Shown piece after piece: positions 55,407 through 64,000 of a stretch of 64,000 nucleotides of DNA (position 1 is its first letter; each line of letters starts with the position of its first letter). Made by a program: the position numbers and the translations under genes. Source of the stretch: Mycobacterium kansasii ATCC 12478 (GTDB lineage: Bacteria > Actinomycetota > Actinomycetes > Mycobacteriales > Mycobacteriaceae); contig NC_022663.1 of NCBI RefSeq assembly GCF_000157895.3, forward strand, positions 1,178,001 through 1,242,000, read 5' to 3'. The notes under the pieces are model-generated. The model saw nothing but the letters and a program-made list of their open reading frames with translations. It made no database searches and was not told the DNA's origin.

Positions 55407-56081
55407 TCAGGCCGCGCCTTCACCGAGGTATCGCTCCCACGAGGGGTCCAGCTCTTTGACCGTGGACAACAGCCGCCAGTGCTGCCCGGTCGGCGGCAGC
55501 GGCTTGCGGCGCAGTGACCAGCCAAGTTCGGTCAGCAGCTTGTCGCCCTTGCGGTGATTGCATGTCGAGCAGCACGCGACGCAGTTCTCCCACGAGTGCT
55601 CGCCCCCACGGCTGCGTGGCACCACATGGTCGACCGTATCGGCCTTTGCCCCGCAATAGGCGCAGCAGAAACGATCGCGGTGCATCAGCGCGGCGCGGGT
55701 CATCGGGACGCGGGCCCGGTAGGGAACCCGGACGTAGGTCCGCAGCTGGATGACCGACGGCACCACGATCGAGCTGGTCGCCGAGTGGATGACCGGACCG
55801 GCGGGGTCGTCGTGTACCACGTCGGCCTTACCGCAGATCACCATGACGACCGCCCGCCGCATCGGCAACGCGGTCAGCGGCTCGTAGGTGGAGTTCAGCA
55901 GCAATACGCGCCGGCGGTTCCAGATCGATGCGCTCTCTGAGCGGTTGGGCGGATGGGTTTCGACCCCCAGGGCGGGTCGGTGGGAGTGGGCACCGTGCAG
56001 GCATGACGCGGTTGCAGGCCCTGTTCCGCCTGCCGCGGCACCGCTATTGCGATGGCTGCGGCGCTTTTTGCCCTGCGCCAT
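55407..56081 (-). CDS. HNH endonuclease family protein
   Basis: 224 aa, start ATG 56081 with GGAGG about 4 nt upstream. Basic N-tail with a His/Ala stretch, then CxxC (CAYCG), DHVVPRSRGG and CSTCNHRKGD, the classic HNH/zinc arrangement. Positional match to Rv2469c. Physiological role unknown. Confidence 0.9.
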   Translation of the reverse strand: MAQGKKRRSHRNSGAAAGGTGPATASCLHGAHSHRPALGVETHPPNRSESASIWNRRRVLLLNSTYEPLTALPMRRAVVMVICGKADVVHDDPAGPVIHSATSSIVVPSVIQLRTYVRVPYRARVPMTRAALMHRDRFCCAYCGAKADTVDHVVPRSRGGEHSWENCVACCSTCNHRKGDKLLTELGWSLRRKPLPPTGQHWRLLSTVKELDPSWERYLGEGAA

Positions 56082-56313
56082 AGATCCTCCGCGGAACAGT
56101 CCACCATGATTTTTTGCCGACCGCACGCCAATTGCCTGGACCACGCCATGTCGATCGGGTGAACACCGGGGTACCCTGCCCGATCCTTCCCTGATAATTG
56201 CCCGACGGATGCCGCCGATTGCCGTCGGCAGCGGCACTAGCGGAGTGCAACACTGGCAGCACTTGTCGGGATGGCGCTGCGCAATCCGGCGGTCAAGAAC
56301 AGGAGCTGACGAC

Positions 56314-57048
56314 ATGGCGGGTGATGCGGGTCCGCCAGGTGATCCCGGTAACGAGGACACGGCAGAGCGCTATCGCCACACCGCGCGAAACCCGCTCACT
56401 CCGCGTGCCGCCGTGGCGGAGCTGCTCGCCTCGATGAATCGCGTCATCGAAATCACCGAGCCAGATCCACAGTTGCCGGTAGCGCTGAGCTTCTCGCGAT
56501 CCAGGCAAGCCGCGCTGGACGCCAAGCGCGGGATAGCGAAGGGTTTGGCTGAACGAGATGCCGCCGATCGCGCCGAGCCTCGGCGCCGAGAACTGCCCGA
56601 ACGGCTCCAGAGCGCACTGCGAGCGATAGATGACTGCATTTCCGCGATGCAGCTCCTCGACGGGAATAGGTTGGATATCGCCTCCGCTGCGCGCCAGGAA
56701 GGCTTCGTGGTGGCATCAGACGGCTGCGTCAGCATCGGGACAGCACATCAGCGCTCGGTAAGCGACGAGACGACCATGCGCCGCGCCCGTTACGAGCATC
56801 GCCTCATGTCGGTGCTCGCGGAGATGGCTGCGGTGCAAGAGCGCTCGGTGGCCACGATCGCCGAACGATTGGGCGCCGACGAACCGGGGATACCCTGGTC
56901 CTTCATCGAGTGCGCCAAGGCCGGAGTCGAACTGAGCACTTTCGAAACGGGTGGCGCAGGGCTGCCGCCGTCGCCGCTGCGCGACCTGTTGGACCGGCTT
57001 GCTGCCGACATGGCGAGCGCCAAGCGACGGTTTGGCTCCAACCTCTAG
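56314..57048 (+). CDS. hypothetical protein, helical
   Basis: 244 aa, not recognised. ATG 56314 has AGGAG about 10 nt upstream. It is almost all helix: QAALDAKRGIAKGLAERD and LPERLQSALRAIDDCI look like amphipathic helices, with a second helical block (MRRARYEHRLMSVLAEM). A WxG-like reading (GIPWSF) is not convincing. I do not recall a gene between the HNH gene and glbO in M. tuberculosis. Confidence 0.7.
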   Translation: MAGDAGPPGDPGNEDTAERYRHTARNPLTPRAAVAELLASMNRVIEITEPDPQLPVALSFSRSRQAALDAKRGIAKGLAERDAADRAEPRRRELPERLQSALRAIDDCISAMQLLDGNRLDIASAARQEGFVVASDGCVSIGTAHQRSVSDETTMRRARYEHRLMSVLAEMAAVQERSVATIAERLGADEPGIPWSFIECAKAGVELSTFETGGAGLPPSPLRDLLDRLAADMASAKRRFGSNL

Positions 57049-57112
57049 GATGCTCGGACCGGAGCCGAAGGTGAGATCGACATCACGCGACGTCGGCGAT
57101 TCATAGACCACA

Positions 57113-57517
57113 ATGGAAGCAATGGAACCGCAACAACAATCCTTCTACGATGCCGTGGGCGGCGCCAAGACGTTCGACGCCATCGTGTCACGCTTCTACG
57201 AACAAGTCGCCGAAGACGAGATCCTGCGTCCGCTCTATCCCGAGAAGGATCTATCGGGCGCCGAAGAACGACTGCGGATGTTCCTCGAGCAATATTGGGG
57301 CGGCCCGCGAACCTACTCCGAACAGCGCGGGCATCCGCGGCTGCGGATGCGGCACATGCCGTTTCGGATCACGCCCATCCATCGCGACGCCTGGTTGCGG
57401 TGCATGCACACCGCTGTCGCCTCCATCGATGCACAGACCTTGGACGACGAGCGCCGCCGCGAGTTGCTCGCCTATCTCGAGATGGCAGCCCACTCGTTGG
57501 TGAACTCCGCGTTTTGA
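57113..57517 (+). CDS. glbO: truncated hemoglobin O (group II)
   Basis: 134 aa (131 if the ATG at 57122 is used). B10 Tyr (SRFYEQV), proximal His in RMRHMPF, G8 Trp in DAWLRCM. Binds oxygen; proposed roles are oxygen delivery and NO or peroxide chemistry. The aglA start overlaps its stop (TGATG), a linkage kept in mycobacteria. Confidence 0.96.
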   Translation: MEAMEPQQQSFYDAVGGAKTFDAIVSRFYEQVAEDEILRPLYPEKDLSGAEERLRMFLEQYWGGPRTYSEQRGHPRLRMRHMPFRITPIHRDAWLRCMHTAVASIDAQTLDDERRRELLAYLEMAAHSLVNSAF

Positions 57518-59106
57518 TGGCCGCCGCAGTGGATCGAAAAGATCAGCCGCGGTCGTGGTGGTCGGACGCGGTGTTCTACCAGGTGTATCCGCGCTCGTTC
57601 GCCGACAGCGACGGAGACGGGGTCGGTGACCTCGACGGGCTAACGACCCGCTTGGAGTATTTGCAACGACTCGGTGTCGACGGTATCTGGATCAACCCGG
57701 TCACCGTCTCGCCGATGGCCGACCACGGTTATGACGTTGCCAACCCTCGGGACATCGATCCGCTTTTCGGCGGGATGGCAGCGTTCGAACGACTGGTCGC
57801 GGCCGCACATCAGCGGAGCATCAAGGTCACCATGGACGTGGTGCCCAACCACACCAGCTCCCAGCACCCGTGGTTTCAAGCGGCGCTCGCCGCCGGTCCC
57901 GGCACCGACGCGCGGGACCGCTATTTCTTTCGCGACGGCCGGGGCCCGGACGGGTCGCTGCCGCCGAACAACTGGGAGTCCGTCTTCGGCGGACCGGCAT
58001 GGACTCGGGTGACCGAACCGGACGGCAACCCAGGCCAGTGGTATCTGCACCTCTTCGACGCCGAGCAGCCCGACCTCAACTGGGACAACCCAGAGGTTTT
58101 CGACGACTTCGAGAAGACACTGCGCTTCTGGCTGGAACGCGGTGTGGACGGCTTCCGCATCGACGTGGCGCACGGCATGGCCAAGCCCGCTGGCCTGCCC
58201 GACGCCGCAGACGAAGCCAAAATCTTGCGCCACACCGATGACGATCCACGCTTCAACCGCCCGCATGTGCATGCGATCCACCGCGATATCCGCGCAGTTA
58301 TCGACGACTACCCGGGAGCGGTCACCGTCGGCGAGGTCTGGGTGCAGGACAACACCCGATGGGCCGAATATGTCAGGCCCGACGAACTGCACCTCGGCTT
58401 CAACTTCCGGCTGACCCGGACCGAGTTCGACGCCACCGAGATCCACGATGCCGTGCAGAACTCGCTGGCGGCTGCGGCGATAGAAAACGCCACGCCGACC
58501 TGGACGCTGGCGAACCACGACGTGGGACGGGAGGTCACCCGCTACGGCGGCGGCGTGACTGGGCTGCGCCGGGCGCGGGCCATGGCGATGGTCATACTCG
58601 CCCTGCCTGGCGCGGTATTTCTCTACAACGGTCAGGAACTCGGGCTGCCCGATGTGGACCTGCCCGACGAGGTACTGCAGGACCCGACGTGGAAACGCTC
58701 CGGCCACACCGAACGTGGCCGCGACGGGTGCCGGGTTCCGCTGCCGTGGTCAGGCGACGCTCCCCCGTTCGGGTTTTCGACGTGCGCCGACACCTGGTTA
58801 CCGATGCCGCGCGAGTGGGCCGCGTTGACCGTCGAGAAGCAACGTGCAGATCCCGATTCGACGTTGTCGTTCTTCCGTCGTGCGCTCCAATTGCGAAGGG
58901 AACACGACCAATTCGATGGCAGCCAGATCGACTGGCTGCCGGCAACAGGCGACGCATTGGTATTTCGGCGCCGCGGCGGCGGACTGGTGTGCGCGTTGAA
59001 TGCGGGCCGTCACCCGACAACCCTGCCCCCGGGCGAGCTGCTCATGGCGAGCGGACCGCTGGTCGACGGGCAGCTGCCACCGGACACCGCGGCCTGGTTG
59101 GTTTAG
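57517..59106 (+). CDS. aglA: GH13 alpha-glucosidase
   Basis: 529 aa. GH13 barrel with nucleophile Asp216 (GFRIDVAHG), acid/base Glu273 (VGEVWV), and third acidic residue Asp335 (LANHDVGRE). The C-terminal beta domain ends the protein. Oligo-1,6- or alpha-1,4-glucosidase activity expected. Starts within the glbO stop. Confidence 0.93.
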   Translation: MAAAVDRKDQPRSWWSDAVFYQVYPRSFADSDGDGVGDLDGLTTRLEYLQRLGVDGIWINPVTVSPMADHGYDVANPRDIDPLFGGMAAFERLVAAAHQRSIKVTMDVVPNHTSSQHPWFQAALAAGPGTDARDRYFFRDGRGPDGSLPPNNWESVFGGPAWTRVTEPDGNPGQWYLHLFDAEQPDLNWDNPEVFDDFEKTLRFWLERGVDGFRIDVAHGMAKPAGLPDAADEAKILRHTDDDPRFNRPHVHAIHRDIRAVIDDYPGAVTVGEVWVQDNTRWAEYVRPDELHLGFNFRLTRTEFDATEIHDAVQNSLAAAAIENATPTWTLANHDVGREVTRYGGGVTGLRRARAMAMVILALPGAVFLYNGQELGLPDVDLPDEVLQDPTWKRSGHTERGRDGCRVPLPWSGDAPPFGFSTCADTWLPMPREWAALTVEKQRADPDSTLSFFRRALQLRREHDQFDGSQIDWLPATGDALVFRRRGGGLVCALNAGRHPTTLPPGELLMASGPLVDGQLPPDTAAWLV

Positions 59107-59122
59107 CTCGGGTCGCCCGTCG

Positions 59123-59749
59123 ATGGGCCAGACACTGGAAGACTTGCAAAATGTGGCGGACTACTGGAACCACAACACCGCCTATCACCCATGGCTGGTC
59201 GACATCGCAGCGCGACACCACGGCGACGTCTTGGATGTGGGGTGCGGTGAGGGGCTGCTGGTGCAGCGGCTGGCGGCGGTATCACACCGGGTGGTCGGCA
59301 TCGATCCTGACGCGGGCACGGTCGAGCGAGCCCGGCGCCGATTGCAGTCGATAGACAACGCATCGGTCGATCGCTGCGACTTTCAAAGCTTCACCGCACC
59401 CGGGCAAAGCTTCGATGTCATCACATTCCTGGCCAGCATTCATCACCAGCCGCTGCGAGAAGCGCTGGCGAAAGCGCGACGACTGCTCAAGCCCGGCGGC
59501 GAGCTGGCCGTCGTTGGGCTTGCGGCGAACAAGACGATCCGCGACTGGGCATGGTCGTTGCTCTGCACCCCCTGGGCCCGCATAGGGTCGCGCCTTCATG
59601 GCGAGACCCGTGACATCGGTGTACCGGTCACCGAACCCAACGAAAACCTCGATCAGATCCGACGGGTAGCCAACGAGGTTCTGCCCAATGCCAAAGTCCG
59701 GCGGGGCCTCTACTATCGGTACCGTTTGCACTGGCGAGACCCGCGCTAG
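59123..59749 (+). CDS. class I SAM-dependent methyltransferase
   Basis: 208 aa, 16 nt after aglA. Motif I VLDVGCGEG, acidic motif II VVGIDPD, and LLKPGGELAVVG are clear. The N-terminal YWNHNTAYHPW is typical of small UbiE-like enzymes acting on small molecules or lipids. It replaces the Rv2472-Rv2473 position I remember. Substrate unknown. Confidence 0.85.
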   Translation: MGQTLEDLQNVADYWNHNTAYHPWLVDIAARHHGDVLDVGCGEGLLVQRLAAVSHRVVGIDPDAGTVERARRRLQSIDNASVDRCDFQSFTAPGQSFDVITFLASIHHQPLREALAKARRLLKPGGELAVVGLAANKTIRDWAWSLLCTPWARIGSRLHGETRDIGVPVTEPNENLDQIRRVANEVLPNAKVRRGLYYRYRLHWRDPR

Positions 59750-59765
59750 GCAACAGACTCTGGCG

Positions 59766-60464
59766 TCAGCGCAGTACCAGAGCGGGATGTCCGCGCCGCC
59801 GATACACAGACCCGAAGCGGGCGTCGAGCCGCAACCAGGTCGGCAGAACCCGGACCCGGATTATCTCGTCGGAGTCGATCGCCTCCGCCGGCTGCGGCAG
59901 GAAACCCATTGCGGTCAAAGCGAACACACAGCGCATCGGTAGACCGACGACGACGTCGCCGGAACTGACCTGGATGACCTCCTGATCCAGCAGCGAGGCC
60001 GGCGGACCCTGGGAACTGCCGTATTCCTTGGCCAGCCGTGCGCCAGTCGCGGCCAGATCCAGCATCACCCTCGCCGGCACGTCGTCGAGGTGGACGAAAC
60101 CGGACTCCGGGGGAAGCGCACCCCGCCATGCCGAGTCCATCGCATAGCCCGGGTCGACATAGCCCGACGTGTCCATCGCGGCCAGGCCGCGCGCCAATCC
60201 TGCTGCGCCCACCGAAAAATCGTCGGGCCGCACCCTGCCCGCCACCACCCGGCTGGCCAGCACGTCGAAACCCGTCGCCACCCAAGCCGTCAGCAATCCA
60301 GCCGATCGTGCCCGGATCCGAATGATCGCCGCGTCGTCGAGCCGCATCGCACGTTCGACGAACGTGGCCAGATCCGCGCGGTGAGCCGGGTCAGCCAGCC
60401 ACAGGCCGCGCTCGGCTCCGCCCCCGGTTCCCTCCGCTAACGCGCCCCCTATTCGCGAAGCCAC
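59766..60464 (-). CDS. conserved mycobacterial protein (Rv2474c type)
   Basis: 232 aa, family not named. Cytosolic, helical, with one strand-rich C-terminal part. It starts 16 nt inside the thioesterase gene, giving an operon gdh - thioesterase - this gene. Function unknown. Confidence 0.8.
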   Translation of the reverse strand: MASRIGGALAEGTGGGAERGLWLADPAHRADLATFVERAMRLDDAAIIRIRARSAGLLTAWVATGFDVLASRVVAGRVRPDDFSVGAAGLARGLAAMDTSGYVDPGYAMDSAWRGALPPESGFVHLDDVPARVMLDLAATGARLAKEYGSSQGPPASLLDQEVIQVSSGDVVVGLPMRCVFALTAMGFLPQPAEAIDSDEIIRVRVLPTWLRLDARFGSVYRRRGHPALVLR

Positions 60465-60865
60465 CGTTGCAGATACTCCCGATGATGTGGGGACAGGCGG
60501 ACCAACCGCTGTTCTTCGATATGGAACGCGGCTAGCTGTGACTCGGCTAGGACGGCCGGCTTCGAGTCCGGTTCCGCGCTAACCGACCGTACTTCGTAAC
60601 CCAGGGTGAAGTCGACCGCGCGCAGCCGCTTGACCCAAATCGTCACTTGCAGCGGCGAATCGGAAAGCCGCAGTTGACCTTTGTAGCTGACCCGGACATC
60701 GGCGATGAGCAGGCCGGTGGTGGTGATGTCAGCCGCAAACGCGTCTTTGAGAAACGGAACGCGCGCCTCCTCCAGGATGGTGACCATGGTGGCGTGGTTG
60801 ACGTGCTGGTACATGTCGATGTCGGACCAGCGCACCGGCACCGGCGCTACGAAACCGACGCTCAT
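60449..60865 (-). CDS. hot-dog acyl-CoA thioesterase (4HBT type)
   Basis: 138 aa; ATG 60865 overlaps the gdh stop (ATGA). WSDIDMYQHVNHATM holds the Asp and the HVN signature of 4HBT thioesterases. Same length as Rv2475c as remembered. Acyl substrate unknown. Confidence 0.9.
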   Translation of the reverse strand: MSVGFVAPVPVRWSDIDMYQHVNHATMVTILEEARVPFLKDAFAADITTTGLLIADVRVSYKGQLRLSDSPLQVTIWVKRLRAVDFTLGYEVRSVSAEPDSKPAVLAESQLAAFHIEEQRLVRLSPHHREYLQRWLRE

Positions 60866-63800
60866 GTGGACGCCCCGCGCCCGCTGGTGCGGGTCATCCG
60901 TCGGATTTGGCGCGCCGCCACCGACAGCGTCGCGAGGTCTTTCGCGCCGCACTCCCGGATTTCGTTGAGCGTGCGGCGAGCCCGCTCCACCCGGGATGCG
61001 CTGATGTGCTCCCACTCGGCGATCTTCTGCTCCCCGCTTTCGTCGGGTTCGCCGACAGCCAGCACGTCGAAACACAACGCCCGCAGCGAGGCATAGATGT
61101 CGTCGCGGATCGCCAACCGCGCCAACGCTTGCCACCGATCGTTGCGGGGAAGCTCGGAGACCGCGGTCAACAGTCCGTCGGTGCCCAACCGGTCCATCAG
61201 GGCGAAGTAGGTGTCGGCGACTTCAGCCGTGTCGATCTCGATGATGTCGGCGATGTCGATGATGTCGAGCAAGCTGTAGCGGTACAGGCCCACCGCGACC
61301 CGGTAGGCCAAGTCGTGGGGCGCGCCTTGAGTCGTGAACTCAGCCGCTTCCTTCTCGACGATGGCTTTGTCGTCACCGCGCAACCACTCCGACATGCGCG
61401 GCGTCATGGCCTTGACCTTCGCGGCGAAGCGGTTGATCTCAGCGCCGACCGCCAGCGGCTGCGGACGATAATTGAGCAGCCAGCGTCCCGCCCGGTCGAT
61501 CAGCCGACGGGTATCGAGTGTCAGCCGGTCCGACAGTGCGACCGGCAAATTCGCCGCGCGGATGCGCCGCCAGAGATGGTTCACTCCGAAGATGGCGTCG
61601 ATGGCGACGTAGGTACGCACGGCGTCGATCGAGGTTACTCCGACATCCTCGGCGAGCCGGAAGGCGTAGCTGATACCGGCGTTGTCCACCAGATCGTTGA
61701 TCAGCATCGTGGTGACGATCTCGCGACGCAGCTGGTGCGAGCGGATCTCCGAGGTGAACCGTTCCCGTAACGGCCGCGGAAAATAATCGGGCAATCGGGA
61801 CGCGAACACGTCCTGATCGGGCAGCTCGGTGGTCAGCACCTCCTCTTTGAGCGCCAGCTTGACGTGGGCCATCAACGTCGCCAACTCGGGCGAGGTCAGC
61901 CCGATACCCGCCTCGGCCCGCCGCGCAATCTCTTTCTCCGACGGCAGCGCCTCCAATTCCCGGTTGATTCCCCGCTCGGCCACCAAGTGCCTGATCTGGT
62001 CGGCGTGCACCGGCAACAGGCTGGCCGCGTTGGCGCGGCTAGTACCCATCAGGTCGTTCTGGTCCTCGTTATCGGTGAGCACCAACCGAGCCACCTCGTC
62101 AGTCATCGACTCCAGCAGCTGTTTGCGTTCGTCGGCTTTGACCTTGCCCGCGGTGACCAGCGAATCGATCAGGATCTTGATGTTGACCTCATGGTCGGAG
62201 CAATCCACGCCGGCGGAGTTGTCCATCGCGTCGGTGTTGATCCGGCCGCCCGACAGATCGAATTCGACGCGGCCCAGCGCCGTGACCCCGAGGTTGCCGC
62301 CTTCGCCGATCACCTTGGCCCGCACTTGGTTGGCGTTGACCCGCACCGGGTCGTTGGCCCGATCGCCGACATCGGAGTCCGATTCCGACTCGGCCTTGAT
62401 GTAGGTGCCGATGCCGCCGTTAAAGAGCAGGTCGACCGGCGCCTGCAGAATCGCGCGGATCAGGTTGGGCGGGGACATCTCGGTGACGTCAGTGTCGATG
62501 CCGAGCGCGGCACGCACCTGTGGGCTGATCGGAATGGCCTTCTGCTCGCGGCTGTAGACGCCGCCGCCCTCGCTGATCAGCGACCTGTCGTAGTCATCCC
62601 AACTTGATCGGGGCAGCTCGAACATCCGCCGCCGTTCCTCCCAGGAGGCGGCGGCGTCCGGGTCCGGGTCGAGGAAGATGTGCCGGTGATCGAAGGCGGC
62701 GACCAGCCTGATGTGCTTGCTGAGCAGCATGCCGTTGCCGAACACGTCGCCGCTCATGTCGCCGACACCGACGACGGTGAAATCCTCGGTCTGCGTGTCG
62801 ACCCCGATTTCCCGGAAGTGTCGTTTGACGGCCTCCCAGGCACCTCTGGCGGTGATGCCCATGGCCTTGTGGTCGTAGCCCACCGATCCACCGGAGGCGA
62901 ACGCGTCACCCAACCAGAACCCGTAGGACTTGGCGACGTCGTTGGCGATGTCGGAGAACGTGGCGGTTCCTTTGTCGGCGGCCACCACCAGGTAGGCGTC
63001 GTCGCCGTCGCGACGCACCACCTCCGGCGGTGGGCTGACTTTTCCGGTCGCGTGGTCGACGTTGTCGGTGACGTCGAGCAATCCGGAAATGAACAGCTGG
63101 TAACACGCCACACCCTCGGCGCGGGTGGCATCGCGGTCGGCGGCCGCGTCGCCGGTGGGCAGCGGCGGCCGCTTGACGACGAATCCGCCCTTGGCGCCGA
63201 CCGGCACGATGACGGCGTTCTTCACCGCCTGCGCCTTGACCAGGCCCAGGATCTCGGTGCGGAAGTCGTCGCGGCGATCCGACCAGCGCAGGCCGCCGCG
63301 CGCGACCGGACCGAACCGCAGGTGCACGCCTTCCACCCGCGGTGAGTACACGAAAATTTCGAACTTGGGGCGCGGCAGCGGCAGCTCGTCGACCAACTGC
63401 GCGTCCAGCTTGACCGCCAGCACATTGCGGCTCCGGGCCGAACTCTCGCGTGTCACAAAGTAATTGGTCCGCAATGTGGCCTGAACCAGCGAGGCGAAGG
63501 CGCGCAGGATGCGGTCGGTGTCCAGACCCACCACCGCGTCGATGTCGGCGGCCACCGCGGCCGCGGCCGCCTGCGCGTCGCGCCGTGAGCCCGCTGGCCG
63601 GGGATCGAACATCGCCTCGAACAGAGTCACCAGCGAGCGTGCGGTCGAGGCATGCTCGTTGAGCACCGATTCGATATAGGACTGGCTGTAGGGGAAGCCT
63701 GCCTGCCGTAGGTACTTGGCGTAAGCACGCAGCACGACAACTTGCTGCCAGGTCAGTCCCGCGCGCATCACGAGTTCGTTGAACCGGTCGATCTCGATCC

Positions 63801-64000
63801 TGCCCTGCCAGATTGCGGTGACGGCATCGGCGAACCGTTGTGCGGCCGCATCCCGCTCAGCGGTCGTCGTCGCCCGCGGGATGGTTCGATGCGGCGAGAT
63901 CTTGAACTGATAGATCCACACCGGCAGCCTGTCGGGACGGGTCACGGTGAACGGCCGCTCTTCGAGCACCTCGACACCCATGCTCTGCAGCATCGGCATT
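60862..64000 (-). CDS. gdh: NAD-glutamate dehydrogenase, large (L_180) type, 5' part outside window
   Basis: The last 1045 residues are in the window; the M. tuberculosis enzyme is about 1624 aa, so the N-terminal third is beyond the edge. The catalytic core has GPVARGGLRWSDRRDDF, KNAVIVPVGAKGGFV (active Lys) and NGGIGTYIKAE. NAD-dependent oxidative deamination of glutamate. In mycobacteria it is inhibited by GarA. Confidence 0.96.
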   Translation of the reverse strand, partial: MPMLQSMGVEVLEERPFTVTRPDRLPVWIYQFKISPHRTIPRATTTAERDAAAQRFADAVTAIWQGRIEIDRFNELVMRAGLTWQQVVVLRAYAKYLRQAGFPYSQSYIESVLNEHASTARSLVTLFEAMFDPRPAGSRRDAQAAAAAVAADIDAVVGLDTDRILRAFASLVQATLRTNYFVTRESSARSRNVLAVKLDAQLVDELPLPRPKFEIFVYSPRVEGVHLRFGPVARGGLRWSDRRDDFRTEILGLVKAQAVKNAVIVPVGAKGGFVVKRPPLPTGDAAADRDATRAEGVACYQLFISGLLDVTDNVDHATGKVSPPPEVVRRDGDDAYLVVAADKGTATFSDIANDVAKSYGFWLGDAFASGGSVGYDHKAMGITARGAWEAVKRHFREIGVDTQTEDFTVVGVGDMSGDVFGNGMLLSKHIRLVAAFDHRHIFLDPDPDAAASWEERRRMFELPRSSWDDYDRSLISEGGGVYSREQKAIPISPQVRAALGIDTDVTEMSPPNLIRAILQAPVDLLFNGGIGTYIKAESESDSDVGDRANDPVRVNANQVRAKVIGEGGNLGVTALGRVEFDLSGGRINTDAMDNSAGVDCSDHEVNIKILIDSLVTAGKVKADERKQLLESMTDEVARLVLTDNEDQNDLMGTSRANAASLLPVHADQIRHLVAERGINRELEALPSEKEIARRAEAGIGLTSPELATLMAHVKLALKEEVLTTELPDQDVFASRLPDYFPRPLRERFTSEIRSHQLRREIVTTMLINDLVDNAGISYAFRLAEDVGVTSIDAVRTYVAIDAIFGVNHLWRRIRAANLPVALSDRLTLDTRRLIDRAGRWLLNYRPQPLAVGAEINRFAAKVKAMTPRMSEWLRGDDKAIVEKEAAEFTTQGAPHDLAYRVAVGLYRYSLLDIIDIADIIEIDTAEVADTYFALMDRLGTDGLLTAVSELPRNDRWQALARLAIRDDIYASLRALCFDVLAVGEPDESGEQKIAEWEHISASRVERARRTLNEIRECGAKDLATLSVAARQIRRMTRTSGRGAST

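Overview
The window is a 64 kb piece of a high-GC actinobacterial chromosome, almost certainly Mycobacterium. Most of it follows the gene order I remember for M. tuberculosis Rv2434c to Rv2476c: cyclase/MscS, rbsK, nadE, proB, obg, rpmA, rplU, rne, ndkA, folC, valS, rpfE, mobA, korBA, clpX, mmuM, clpP2/clpP1, tig, lipP, nei2, rpiB, the Rv2466c type, pepN, glbO, aglA and gdh. The extra genes and the gene losses say it is not M. tuberculosis itself. A non-tuberculous mycobacterium fits best; I cannot name the species. All comparisons with M. tuberculosis are from memory, not from a search.

Region by region. (a) 1-7 kb: a tightly overlapping operon of a Pro-rich membrane protein, a MoxR AAA+ ATPase, a DUF58 protein, a small membrane protein, two von Willebrand A-like membrane proteins with eroded metal sites, and a membrane-anchored protein with a Pro-rich tail. 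(b) 7-10.6 kb: a HAMP-linked class III cyclase overlapping an MscS channel with a cyclic-nucleotide-binding-like domain; both have lost canonical nucleotide residues. (c) 10.7-21.5 kb: an accessory zone. Between rbsK and nadE lies a GntR regulator with a 32-bp palindrome, an isocitrate lyase/PEP mutase-family enzyme and a two-subunit aconitase-family hydratase. This cassette resembles the dimethylmaleate hydratase plus 2,3-dimethylmalate lyase pair. Next come a 13E12/DUF222 HNH protein and a transposase relic. A class II sirtuin faces nadE, and a P450 stands beside a broken TetR regulator. (d) 21.5-33.2 kb: housekeeping genes (proline synthesis, ribosome assembly and proteins, RNase E, nucleotide, folate and valyl-tRNA functions). 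(e) 33.3-37.7 kb: a bulb-lectin/LysM protein with a DUF937 partner, a trans-acting enoyl reductase/saccharopine dehydrogenase-like protein, rpfE, and an AT-rich gene-poor stretch of over 1 kb.

(f) 37.7-49 kb: molybdenum cofactor mobA, the korAB 2-oxoglutarate:ferredoxin oxidoreductase, the Clp proteolysis and trigger factor cluster (clpX, clpP1P2, tig), mmuM, tRNA-Pro, tRNA-Gly and lipP. (g) 49-64 kb: DNA repair (nei2), rpiB, an inserted VapBC toxin-antitoxin pair, a mycothiol oxidoreductase-like protein with a CPWA active site, pepN, a small membrane protein overlapping a DUF5130 gene, an HNH protein, glbO-aglA, a methyltransferase, and the gdh operon, which runs off the right edge.

The strongest candidate for an under-described system is the catabolic cassette at 11.6-15.1 kb. 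Next are the degenerate cyclase/MscS pair and the MoxR-VWA operon with dead metal sites.
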